Source: Herbaspirillum chlorophenolicum (lineage in GTDB: Bacteria > Pseudomonadota > Gammaproteobacteria > Burkholderiales > Burkholderiaceae_D). From it: 64,000 bases of DNA. The stretch lies in NCBI RefSeq assembly GCF_001189955.1, contig NZ_LFLT01000007.1, positions 1 to 64,000 of the forward strand, written 5' to 3'. Below the pieces are notes generated by a model. The model was not told the origin of the DNA. It did not search any database and was given only the letters and a program-made list of their open reading frames with translations. This document shows positions 57,515 through 64,000 of this stretch, one piece after another; position 1 is the first letter of the stretch, and each line of letters begins with the position of its first letter. The translations under genes were made by a program, and so were the position numbers.

Positions 57515-58641
57515 AGTCCTGCCCCCACCTGGAATTTGCGCGTGATCTTGCCGTTGTCCGCCACGTCGAACAGATTCCGGTTCACGGAATTGCGCACCTG
57601 GGTCCAGAACGCTTCTACCGAAATGCCGATATAGGCGCAGAAACTCTCGATGTATTCCGGCGCGCACGCATCGTCATAGGCCGAAACCAGTTCGATTCCC
57701 TTGTCGCGGGTGATCCGGCCCAGGCGGATTTCCTCGTTGACATAGTCTGTGACGCGGCCAAAGCCGAATTTGTAGTATTTGATCATCTGATTGAGGGTGA
57801 CCCAGTCTTCGTCGAGCGAGGTGATCCCAAGCAGGTCGCCGGTATTCTCCACGGTATCTTCCCGGATCTGCAGGCCGCTGAGCGTCGAATACATGCCGTT
57901 GTTGACCAGCGACCAGTCGCCCAGGAACCAGCCGAGATAGACGATCTGCAGCCCGTGGGCGTCGAACTCTTCAGGACTCGGGTATTGATAGGGCAGCAGG
58001 TCGCGCGGCGTCACGCCGGCTTCATACATCCAGTCGGCCGCGCCGCCGGCCAGCGTATTCATGTAGCGTAGATTGTTGCCGTCATAGCCCGTTCTGCCCA
58101 GGGTCTTGAGATCCCCGAGCTGAAGGCCGGGGTTTTCCCCCCACAGAATCAGGGGAATCTGGTAGCGGATGGCGAGCTGGGGCACGGAACTGAACAATGC
58201 CAGCTCGGTGGATTTGGCCCAATTCGTGAAACGGGAAAAGGATTCGCGCATCAGGCGTTGCCAGGTCTGCGGAGCCGGGGCGGACATGACGACATCGAAG
58301 CCGAGCTCGATGAGATTCGACACGTTGTCCACGCCGCGCTGGGTGACCTGTTCGGGGGGGTAGCTCAGGCAGGCCAGGAGCGGCTTGAGCCCAAGCTTGT
58401 CGCGTACCCAGAGGGCCTGGCGGGTGCTGTCCTTTCCTCCGCTGACGCCGATGATGCAGTCGAATTTCTGCCCGGATTTGCGGGGGAAGTTCTGCAGCAG
58501 GTCTTGCAGGATTTCATAGCGCTCCTGCCAATCCACGCCTTTGAGGCGCTCGAAGTAGTCGCAGGCGGGGCAAATTCCTTCCGCCGTAAAATGCGTGTTC
58601 GGACGAGTGTCCGGCTGCAGGCAACGTTTGCAGTATTTCAT
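57511..58641 (-). CDS. N-acetyl-sugar amidotransferase (WbpG/PseA-like), intact PP-loop
   Basis: 376 aa. A zinc ribbon with C4, C7, C24 and C27 (MKYCKRCLQP, GICPAC) is followed by the intact PP-loop GVSGGKDSTR (65-74). Such enzymes activate an N-acetyl group with ATP and replace its oxygen with ammonia to give an acetamidino sugar, as in P. aeruginosa O-antigen (WbpG) and pseudaminic acid (PseA). The HisH/HisF genes that feed ammonia follow directly with an ATGA overlap. LIKYYKFGFGRVTDYVNEEIRLGRITRDKGIELV is the conserved C-terminal domain. A second, altered copy lies three genes on. Confidence 0.93.
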   Translation of the reverse strand: MKYCKRCLQPDTRPNTHFTAEGICPACDYFERLKGVDWQERYEILQDLLQNFPRKSGQKFDCIIGVSGGKDSTRQALWVRDKLGLKPLLACLSYPPEQVTQRGVDNVSNLIELGFDVVMSAPAPQTWQRLMRESFSRFTNWAKSTELALFSSVPQLAIRYQIPLILWGENPGLQLGDLKTLGRTGYDGNNLRYMNTLAGGAADWMYEAGVTPRDLLPYQYPSPEEFDAHGLQIVYLGWFLGDWSLVNNGMYSTLSGLQIREDTVENTGDLLGITSLDEDWVTLNQMIKYYKFGFGRVTDYVNEEIRLGRITRDKGIELVSAYDDACAPEYIESFCAYIGISVEAFWTQVRNSVNRNLFDVADNGKITRKFQVGAGL

Positions 58642-59532
58642 CTAGTTCCTCAAATCTTTCAGATGAATCAGGCCCTTGTGCGGAAGACGGCATGGAGGAG
58701 CCCATGGCGGGAGCGTGCAATAGACTTGACGGCCCGCAGCCAGCGCGACGACCAAGGCAAAGCTTTCGCACCCGGCAACTCTGCGCGCACTCACCAGGGC
58801 CGCATGAAGATCGCGCGAGTCATCCATTGATACATTTAGGTGCGCATGTCCGGCGAGCCAGCCGGCGTATTTGCCGGGCGGGTCCGATGGATGCGGGCGC
58901 AGGCGGATGGCGGTTTCATGCGTAATACCCAGTTGCGGCAGCATGGACATGAAAAAATCCAGCGCCTGAAATTCACCCGCCGTGTCTCCGCCCCAATTGC
59001 TTCGCACCGGCTCCATCACATAAAGCAGCTCATCCGGGGCCGCGGATGCGGCGGGCAATGAACGCACCTGTTCTTGCAGGTAAAAGTTGGGGAGCTGTAC
59101 TACCGGAACGGTCGGGAAGCTTTGCTTTGCGATGCTGTTCGCGTCGGAATCGCATACCCAGATCTGGTCAGGCAGGACGGTTTGCCCATCGCGGACGAAG
59201 CGCTCAGCGTAGTTGACCCAATGATCCAATACCGCGATCGAACGCAGTTTCCGTGCGCGGGCTTGCACACGGGCCTCATATTCCAGGTCGCTGGCCCAGC
59301 CGGTGCCGCTGATCAGCACATCGGCCCGATCCAGGACTTCATCCAGGCTGGATGCCGCGGGCGCATCGGGAAAACGCATGCGCCACAGCTTTTCAGCCGG
59401 GCCTTGCATGAAGAAGCCGAGCTGGTGCTCGTGCGCGGGAAGCGTCTCCAGCATGGACAGGACCATGTTGGCGCCGCCGGCATCATGGCAGACGACGGCA
59501 ATGCGCTCGGGGAGTAAGTGCAGCGCATCCAT
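58642..59532 (-). CDS. Unrecognised protein of the nonulosonate locus, possible GT-B fold
   Basis: 296 aa that I cannot assign to a named family. It opens IAVVCHDAGGANMVLSMLE, a Rossmann-like strand-loop-helix, and has LISGTGWASDLEYEA, SIAVLDHWVNYAERF, a basic RLRPHPSDPPGKY, and a C-terminal CESFALVVALAAGRQVYCTLPP. The last two resemble acceptor and donor-site elements of GT-B glycosyltransferases and of nonulosonate/polysialate transferases, but the match is loose. No signal peptide or membrane segment. It starts at ATG 59532 four bases after the GNAT gene, and its stop abuts the amidotransferase ATG, so it is co-translated with pathway enzymes. Confidence 0.8.
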   Translation of the reverse strand: MDALHLLPERIAVVCHDAGGANMVLSMLETLPAHEHQLGFFMQGPAEKLWRMRFPDAPAASSLDEVLDRADVLISGTGWASDLEYEARVQARARKLRSIAVLDHWVNYAERFVRDGQTVLPDQIWVCDSDANSIAKQSFPTVPVVQLPNFYLQEQVRSLPAASAAPDELLYVMEPVRSNWGGDTAGEFQALDFFMSMLPQLGITHETAIRLRPHPSDPPGKYAGWLAGHAHLNVSMDDSRDLHAALVSARRVAGCESFALVVALAAGRQVYCTLPPWAPPCRLPHKGLIHLKDLRN

Positions 59533-59536
59533 TGCT

Positions 59537-60076
59537 TCAGTCCTCACGGAAGCGGGCGAAATAGCGCACGTCGCGGGCGCGGCCTTCAACCAGTTCCTGT
59601 TGCATCCGGGCGCCTTCGAATTGCATGTGCGAGCGTTCGATGAGATGCAGCATGCCCGTATTGCAGTCCAGCGTGCCCGCCGTGACCTTGCGCATCATCG
59701 GGATGTGCAGCAGGGCGCACAGGAGCGTGTTCCAGGCATCCTGGCCATAGCCCTTCCCCCAGGTGGACTTGTCTCCCACCATGATGCCCATGTCGGCAGT
59801 GCCGTGGTGGCGGCTGATGTAGGCAGTCATGGTTCCGATCAGGGCATCGTCATCCTTGCGGAAAATACCGGCAAATAGGTTGTCCGTGCCATCGAACGAT
59901 GCCAGGTACGCGCGGCATGATTCCAGCGAATGGCTACGCAGGCGCTGGTTGCTGTAACGAACCACGTCGGGATCGTTAAGCCAGGAGACGTAACGTTCGC
60001 CCACATCGGCAGGCGTGAATCGACGCAGGGTCGTCAGCTTGCCGTGCAGGGGGAACGGGGGCGGGACATAGGGCAT
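59537..60076 (-). CDS. GNAT-family N-acetyltransferase (RimJ/RimL type)
   Basis: 179 aa from ATG 60076; a TTG at 60091 immediately after the upstream stop would add five residues. It has the GNAT core: LRRFTPADVGERYVSWLND at the start, MGIMVGDKSTWGKGYGQDAWNTLL (acetyl-CoA pyrophosphate loop GKGYGQ) and LDCNTGMLHLIERSHMQFEG. The same layout is seen in enzymes that acetylate 4-amino sugars before nonulosonate synthesis, so it may act on the amino sugar made by the DegT enzyme just upstream. A second GNAT enzyme (PseH-like) is at the right edge of the window. Confidence 0.85.
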   Translation of the reverse strand: MPYVPPPFPLHGKLTTLRRFTPADVGERYVSWLNDPDVVRYSNQRLRSHSLESCRAYLASFDGTDNLFAGIFRKDDDALIGTMTAYISRHHGTADMGIMVGDKSTWGKGYGQDAWNTLLCALLHIPMMRKVTAGTLDCNTGMLHLIERSHMQFEGARMQQELVEGRARDVRYFARFRED

Positions 60077-60091
60077 GCTGCGAACCTGCAA

Positions 60092-61381
60092 TCAGTCGCG
60101 TCCTCGCAGCTTGTCTAGCTGCGACCATACTTTCCTGAAGGCTGCCGCGACTGCTTCGATATCTTCTGGATGGTATTCGTTCATGCACAGGTTGATGCCG
60201 AGGAAGGTGCGCGCATGCAGGTCTTCCGCTACCGGGCACATTCCTAAGCCATAGTTCTGCTGGTTGTCGCAGTACGGGGACGTCCATGGGAAACCCTTGC
60301 TTCCGTAGGCGATCTTGTTCTTGAACAGCGGCAGCAGGTGCAGGTTCTGATAGCCGACCACCAGGCCAGGAACGCCTTCGGCCTTGAGCGCATCTGCAAT
60401 TGCCTTGCGCGATACGCCCAGTGCATCCACATCAATAGTCATACCGTATACATAATAGACATGGCTGCAGCCTTCGGTGGTCTTGGGTGTGGTCAGGCCC
60501 TTGAGGCCGTGCAGGCCGTGGGTGAGTTCGCCAGCCGCGCGTTGACGCGACTGGACCCGCGGGGCCAGCTTGTCGAGTTGGACGGAAGCAATAGCAGCTT
60601 CAATCTCACCCATGCGGAAATTGTAGCCGAGCATGTTGTTGAGTTCTTGCGGATCGTCGCTCTTGATGACCGCTTCGGCATGATTGCGCAGCATGCGCAG
60701 GCGTTGCGCCAGGCGGGCGTCGTTGGTCACTAGTACGCCGCCTTCGCCGCAGTGGATATGCTTGTGATAGTTGAGGCTGTAGCCGCCGATATCGGCCTGG
60801 GTGCCTGCGTAGGCGCCGAAGTAACGGGCGCCCGGTGCTTGTGCCGTGTCAGTGAGAAGTTTCAGGCCGTGTTTGTCGGCGATCACGCGCAGGGCCTTCA
60901 TGTCGGCGGACTGCCCGAAGATGTCCACGGCGAGGATCGCGCGGGTACGGGGAGTGATCAGTTTTTCGACGCTGGCGGGATCGATGTTGAACGTTTGCGG
61001 ATCGATGTCGGCAAATACCGGGATGCCATTGAAGTGCAGGATCGCGGTGGCAGTGGCCGCCATGGTCCAGGGCGTAGTGATGATCTCGTCGCCTGGTTCA
61101 ATGCCAATGGCGCCGACGGCCGCGATCAGGCCGGAGGTCCAGGAGTTGACAGCGATGGCATGTTCCACGCCGAAATAGCGGGCGGCCTTTACTTCGAAGG
61201 CGCGTACGTGCTCGCCACCCATGAAGCCCTCGCCGGGGGCGCCGATGTAGGCCGACAGGATGCCGCCACGGATAACGCTGGTGGCGGCGGCGACTTCATC
61301 TTCGCCAATGCTCTTGAACAGCTCAAGCGGACGCGGGATGGCGGGCATGCCGCCGAAGATTGCCAAAGTCTCAGTACTCAT
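60092..61381 (-). CDS. DegT/DnrJ/EryC1 aminotransferase
   Basis: 429-aa PLP-dependent sugar aminotransferase. The Schiff-base lysine is K207 in YSLNYHKHIHCGEGG, the cofactor Asp is D178 in TDTAQAPGA, and NSWTSGL holds the phosphate. It resembles the family that aminates 4-keto sugars (PseC, PglE, WbpE). The C-terminal third has an insertion, about residues 320-400 (PWTSPYCDNQQNYGLGMCPVAEDL), longer than in PseC (about 375-390 aa). It lies between the Gfo/Idh/MocA and GNAT genes, consistent with oxidation, amination and acetylation steps. Confidence 0.93.
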   Translation of the reverse strand: MSTETLAIFGGMPAIPRPLELFKSIGEDEVAAATSVIRGGILSAYIGAPGEGFMGGEHVRAFEVKAARYFGVEHAIAVNSWTSGLIAAVGAIGIEPGDEIITTPWTMAATATAILHFNGIPVFADIDPQTFNIDPASVEKLITPRTRAILAVDIFGQSADMKALRVIADKHGLKLLTDTAQAPGARYFGAYAGTQADIGGYSLNYHKHIHCGEGGVLVTNDARLAQRLRMLRNHAEAVIKSDDPQELNNMLGYNFRMGEIEAAIASVQLDKLAPRVQSRQRAAGELTHGLHGLKGLTTPKTTEGCSHVYYVYGMTIDVDALGVSRKAIADALKAEGVPGLVVGYQNLHLLPLFKNKIAYGSKGFPWTSPYCDNQQNYGLGMCPVAEDLHARTFLGINLCMNEYHPEDIEAVAAAFRKVWSQLDKLRGRD

Positions 61382-61416
61382 GATGTGTCAGTCCTGGTAA
61401 GTGGTGGATGGTGCCA

Positions 61417-62409
61417 TTAGGTGGATGCCGATCCGATGGCGGACAGGCGGATCTGTTCACAAATGTGTTGCGCGGCGAGCGCCGAGCGACCGTCGCTGGC
61501 CAAGGCGTCGCCGTTCGTGACGGCAGCATGCAAGTTGGTCGCCGCCGCCAGCATGGCTTGTGGGTATTGGCCGGCGGTACGCGTGCCCTCGTTCAGCGCA
61601 TGGTAGCCCTTGAAATGCGGGCTGGCGATGGCGTGGCGCACGCGCCAATTCATGCCGCCATCTTCCATCGTTACGATGCCTTTCTCCGTAATCAACTGCA
61701 ATTCGAAGTGAGCATAGTCGGCGGCATGGGCTACGTTCAGGCTGACCGGCACGTCACCTGCGCGTAGCATGGCCGGAACGGTCGGATCAGTGTCCCAGAA
61801 ATCCCATGACGGTTGCCCGGTTTGCACAAGTTCCAGTCGGCCCAGCAACAGGTGGAGCAGGTCGATCATGTGGCCGCCGTTGTTCAGGATGCCCTTGTTG
61901 TAATGCCCGACAACTGAGCGTATTCGGCCCCAGGCGTTGCCAGCGAGTTCATCGGCCAGCCTCCGCACGTCGGGCGCCCAGCGGCGGGTGTGGTTGATGG
62001 CCAGCAGTATTCCCTTATCTTCGCAGGCTTGTACCCAGGCTTCGGTTTGCGCGAGACCGGGAGTCACTGGCTTTTCGCAAAAGATCAGCCGCGGCTCCAG
62101 TTCCAGAGCTGCTGCCAGGTGCTCTGGATGCAGTGCGGTAGGGGAGCAGATACTGATGATGTCGAAGTCACCCCTGCGAGCGTTGAGGTCTGCTACCGAT
62201 GCTGCGTTGCGCGGCACATTCCAGCGCGCGGCAAATTCATCTCGGCGAATTTCGTCAGGATCGACGCAGGCAAGTAGCGAGAAGCCACCGTGGCGCGCAA
62301 AGGCGCCGGCGTGTGTCAGCGGCGGTGCGTCGGCCGGGCGGCCGGCATCAAAGCCGCCAGCCATGTTGCCGCAGCCGATGATCAGTATTCGCAACGGGGG
62401 AGGAGACAT
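61417..62409 (-). CDS. Gfo/Idh/MocA-family sugar oxidoreductase
   Basis: 330 aa. The N-terminal Rossmann motif is IIGCGNMAGGFDAG, the CEKP signature appears as IFCEKPVTPG (about 114-123), and the substrate-domain His lies in NNGGHMIDLLHL. Members oxidise nucleotide-bound sugars such as UDP-GlcNAc(A) at C3 to allow a later amination. GGAGGAGAC precedes ATG 62409. It stands nine bases after the pseI-like gene and upstream of the aminotransferase, so a WbpB/WbpE-type oxidation-amination pair is plausible. Confidence 0.92.
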   Translation of the reverse strand: MSPPPLRILIIGCGNMAGGFDAGRPADAPPLTHAGAFARHGGFSLLACVDPDEIRRDEFAARWNVPRNAASVADLNARRGDFDIISICSPTALHPEHLAAALELEPRLIFCEKPVTPGLAQTEAWVQACEDKGILLAINHTRRWAPDVRRLADELAGNAWGRIRSVVGHYNKGILNNGGHMIDLLHLLLGRLELVQTGQPSWDFWDTDPTVPAMLRAGDVPVSLNVAHAADYAHFELQLITEKGIVTMEDGGMNWRVRHAIASPHFKGYHALNEGTRTAGQYPQAMLAAATNLHAAVTNGDALASDGRSALAAQHICEQIRLSAIGSAST

Positions 62410-62418
62410 GGCCGACGT

Positions 62419-63465
62419 TTATTTCAGCAGTTCCTGCTTGACTGGCGTGCCACGTACGATGTCTTGAGCGGCTGTTTTTTCAAGCACATCTTCCAGGTGC
62501 TTGGGCGCAAGGCCGAAGCCTGGCCGGATACTTTTGACCGTATCGGCGGTGATGCGGTCGCCTGCGCGCAAATCCTTGACGAAATATAGCGAACGGCGAA
62601 ACTTGGCGTTGCCTGATTCGCTCGATTTTCGGCCGTAATCAATCTTGCCCAGCGCTTGCCAGGCGGTGCGGGTGCCACTGCACAGGGCTGCCAGTTCGGC
62701 CGGTTCCAGAGAGAAGCTGTCATCCGGCCCGCCGCCGTTGCGGTCGAGCGTGAAATGCTTTTCGACAATACAAGCGCCCAGCGCGATGCTGGCGATGGCG
62801 GTGGTGTTGTCTAAGGTATGGTCGGACAGGCCCGTGACCAGGTCGTAGCGCCGGATCATGTCGGGGATGGTCTGCAGGTTATAGTCTTCCGCCGGAGCCG
62901 GATAACCGCTCACGCAATGCAGCACGGCGAGTTCCTTGCAGCCGCCCGATCGCGCAGCGTCAACGGCCTCCTGGATCTCTTCGGCATCGGCCATGCCGGT
63001 GGAGATGATCATGGGTTTGCCGGTAGCGGCCACGTACTTGATCAAAGGCAGATCAATTGCCTCGAAAGAGGCTATCTTGTAGGCCGGCGCGTTGAGGTCT
63101 TCCAGCAGGTCGACCGCGGTGGTATCAAACGGCGAACTGAAGATGGTGATGCCTTCCTTGCGTGCATGTTCGAACAGCGGCCGATGCCATTCCCACGGCA
63201 TGAACGCCTGTGCGTACAGGCCGTAAAGGGTATTGCCGTCCCACAGGCCGCCGCGGATCTGGAAGTCTTCGGTGTCGCAGTCGATGGTGATAGTGTCGGG
63301 ACGATAGGTCTGCAATTTGACCGCATCGGCACCGGCCTTGCGCGCCTCGGAAATGATGCGCAGAGCATTATCTAACACACCGTTGTGATTGGCGGACATT
63401 TCCGCGATGATGAACGGGGCGTTGCCGGGGCCGATTTCACGGCCCTCGATATGGATGTTTTTCAT
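62419..63465 (-). CDS. pseI: Pseudaminic acid synthase-like enzyme (NeuB family)
   Basis: 348 aa; condenses phosphoenolpyruvate with a 6-deoxy sugar to form a nine-carbon nonulosonic acid. The TIM-barrel part has IIAEMSANHNG, KLQTYRPDT, FSSPFDTTAVDLLEDL, STGMADAEEIQEA, SDHT and EKHFTLDR; the C-terminal SAF (antifreeze-like) domain begins about 285 (RRSLYFVKDLRAGDRIT). The SANHNG and GGLWDGNTLY features are closer to PseI than to NeuB or LegI in my recollection. Overlaps the pseH-like gene (ATGA at 63462-63465). The CMP-transferase PseF must lie beyond the window. Confidence 0.92.
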   Translation of the reverse strand: MKNIHIEGREIGPGNAPFIIAEMSANHNGVLDNALRIISEARKAGADAVKLQTYRPDTITIDCDTEDFQIRGGLWDGNTLYGLYAQAFMPWEWHRPLFEHARKEGITIFSSPFDTTAVDLLEDLNAPAYKIASFEAIDLPLIKYVAATGKPMIISTGMADAEEIQEAVDAARSGGCKELAVLHCVSGYPAPAEDYNLQTIPDMIRRYDLVTGLSDHTLDNTTAIASIALGACIVEKHFTLDRNGGGPDDSFSLEPAELAALCSGTRTAWQALGKIDYGRKSSESGNAKFRRSLYFVKDLRAGDRITADTVKSIRPGFGLAPKHLEDVLEKTAAQDIVRGTPVKQELLK

Positions 63466-63995
63466 AGCTGGATGTGCCTGTCGTTAAGCCATTCATGGCT
63501 GAGCATGCCGAAGCATACGAGAGGTTGGTAGGACCCCGCAATCAGGCATTGATCGCGCAGGATTCCTTCTTGAGTGAAGCCAAGTTTGCGATGGAAGCGG
63601 ATCGAGCCTTCATTGAACCCGAGGGCCTGGCCGCAGACCTTGTGCAGGTCGAGTCGGTGGAAGGCGTAGTTGAGCGCCGCCTTGCCGAGTTTGCTGCCGG
63701 TTCCGTGCGGCGCATCGGGGGCATTGTAGAAACCCCAGTCCGCCACGCCTTCCGCGGAGATTTTCGAGAATTGCACGAAGCCCGCTGGGATGCCGTCGAT
63801 TTCCGCTACCAGCAGCCTGTTGGCGGGATCTTTCGACGCGCGTTCAAACCAGGCGCCGTGTTCGGCCAGCGTGATCTCATGTTGGGTCCGCATATAGCGC
63901 CTTACCTCAGGGTGATTGCGCCAGGACAGCACTTGCGCCAGATCCTGCTGACACATCGGTCTTACACGGCAGTTGCCGTCGGTCAGGTCGAGCAT
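63462..63995 (-). CDS. pseH: PseH-like sugar N-acetyltransferase
   Basis: 177-aa GNAT protein. VRPMCQQDLAQVLSWRNHPEVRRYM at the start, WGFYNAPDAPHGTGSKLGKAALNYAF (acetyl-CoA loop) and GFNEGSIRFHRKLGF match UDP-4-amino-4,6-dideoxy-AltNAc acetyltransferases, which work just before PseG and PseI. ATG 63995 is five bases from the window edge; a longer start outside the window cannot be excluded. The ATGA overlap with pseI supports a shared pathway. First visible gene of the long minus-strand operon. Confidence 0.88.
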   Translation of the reverse strand: MLDLTDGNCRVRPMCQQDLAQVLSWRNHPEVRRYMRTQHEITLAEHGAWFERASKDPANRLLVAEIDGIPAGFVQFSKISAEGVADWGFYNAPDAPHGTGSKLGKAALNYAFHRLDLHKVCGQALGFNEGSIRFHRKLGFTQEGILRDQCLIAGSYQPLVCFGMLSHEWLNDRHIQL

Positions 63996-64000
63996 GTGCT

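Overview
The window reads as a chromosomal segment of a high-GC betaproteobacterium, most likely order Burkholderiales near Oxalobacteraceae (Herbaspirillum-like). This is inferred from the gene neighbourhoods (polA beside a LOG gene and a DUF2782 gene; yqgE-ruvX-pyrR-pyrB-pyrC'; a BPSS1780-type membrane protein next to the APH-fold thrB) and from protein character. No search was run. I saw no tRNA, rRNA, CRISPR array, prophage or insertion sequence with a transposase.

Layout. (1) 1-5870: a near-palindromic repeat, then a catabolic operon of a short-chain dehydrogenase, a split transketolase and a tripartite TRAP transporter (DctP-Q-M), closed by a strong terminator. (2) 5900-10713: a TPP riboswitch and the thiamine operon thiC-thiS-thiG-thiD-thiE. 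(3) 10730-15825: dps, an MFS transporter, a lipoprotein-type chorismate mutase and uvrD. (4) 15854-26314: a polyol (mannitol/sorbitol/D-arabinitol type) locus. A fructokinase and a SorC-family regulator are transcribed away from an ABC transporter operon that also carries a HAD phosphatase, a polyol dehydrogenase and a xylulokinase. (5) 26334-38307: two chemoreceptors, thrB, polA divergent from a LOG-family gene, a Tat-exported dienelactone hydrolase, and yqgE. (6) 38291-43133: ruvX, pyrR, pyrB, a catalytically dead dihydroorotase homologue, an acyltransferase and apaH.

(7) 43147-63995 is one long minus-strand surface-polysaccharide/nonulosonate locus that runs off the right edge. In transcription order from the right it encodes PseH- and PseI-like enzymes, a Gfo/Idh/MocA oxidoreductase, a DegT aminotransferase, a GNAT enzyme, an unrecognised GT-B-like protein, an N-acetyl-sugar amidotransferase with HisH/HisF-like partners, a second amidotransferase with an altered ATP-binding loop, a capsule-type glycosyltransferase, a left-handed beta-helix acyltransferase, a PhyH-like dioxygenase, flippase and polymerase candidates, an NDP-sugar epimerase, an acetyltransferase, a glycosyltransferase, an initiating sugar transferase, a Wzz protein and a WbpM/CapD dehydratase. 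Most genes overlap or abut, so they are probably one or two operons. Together they suggest a repeat unit containing a pseudaminic-type nonulosonic acid with an acetamidino group, assembled by the Wzx/Wzy route.

The most interesting items are the paired amidotransferases with a HisF homologue lacking both catalytic aspartates, the dioxygenase and unknown protein in the same operon, the palindromic element at the left edge, the split-transketolase/TRAP cluster of unknown substrate, and two genes (uvrD, yqgE) whose -10 boxes sit exactly where a leaderless mRNA would be made.
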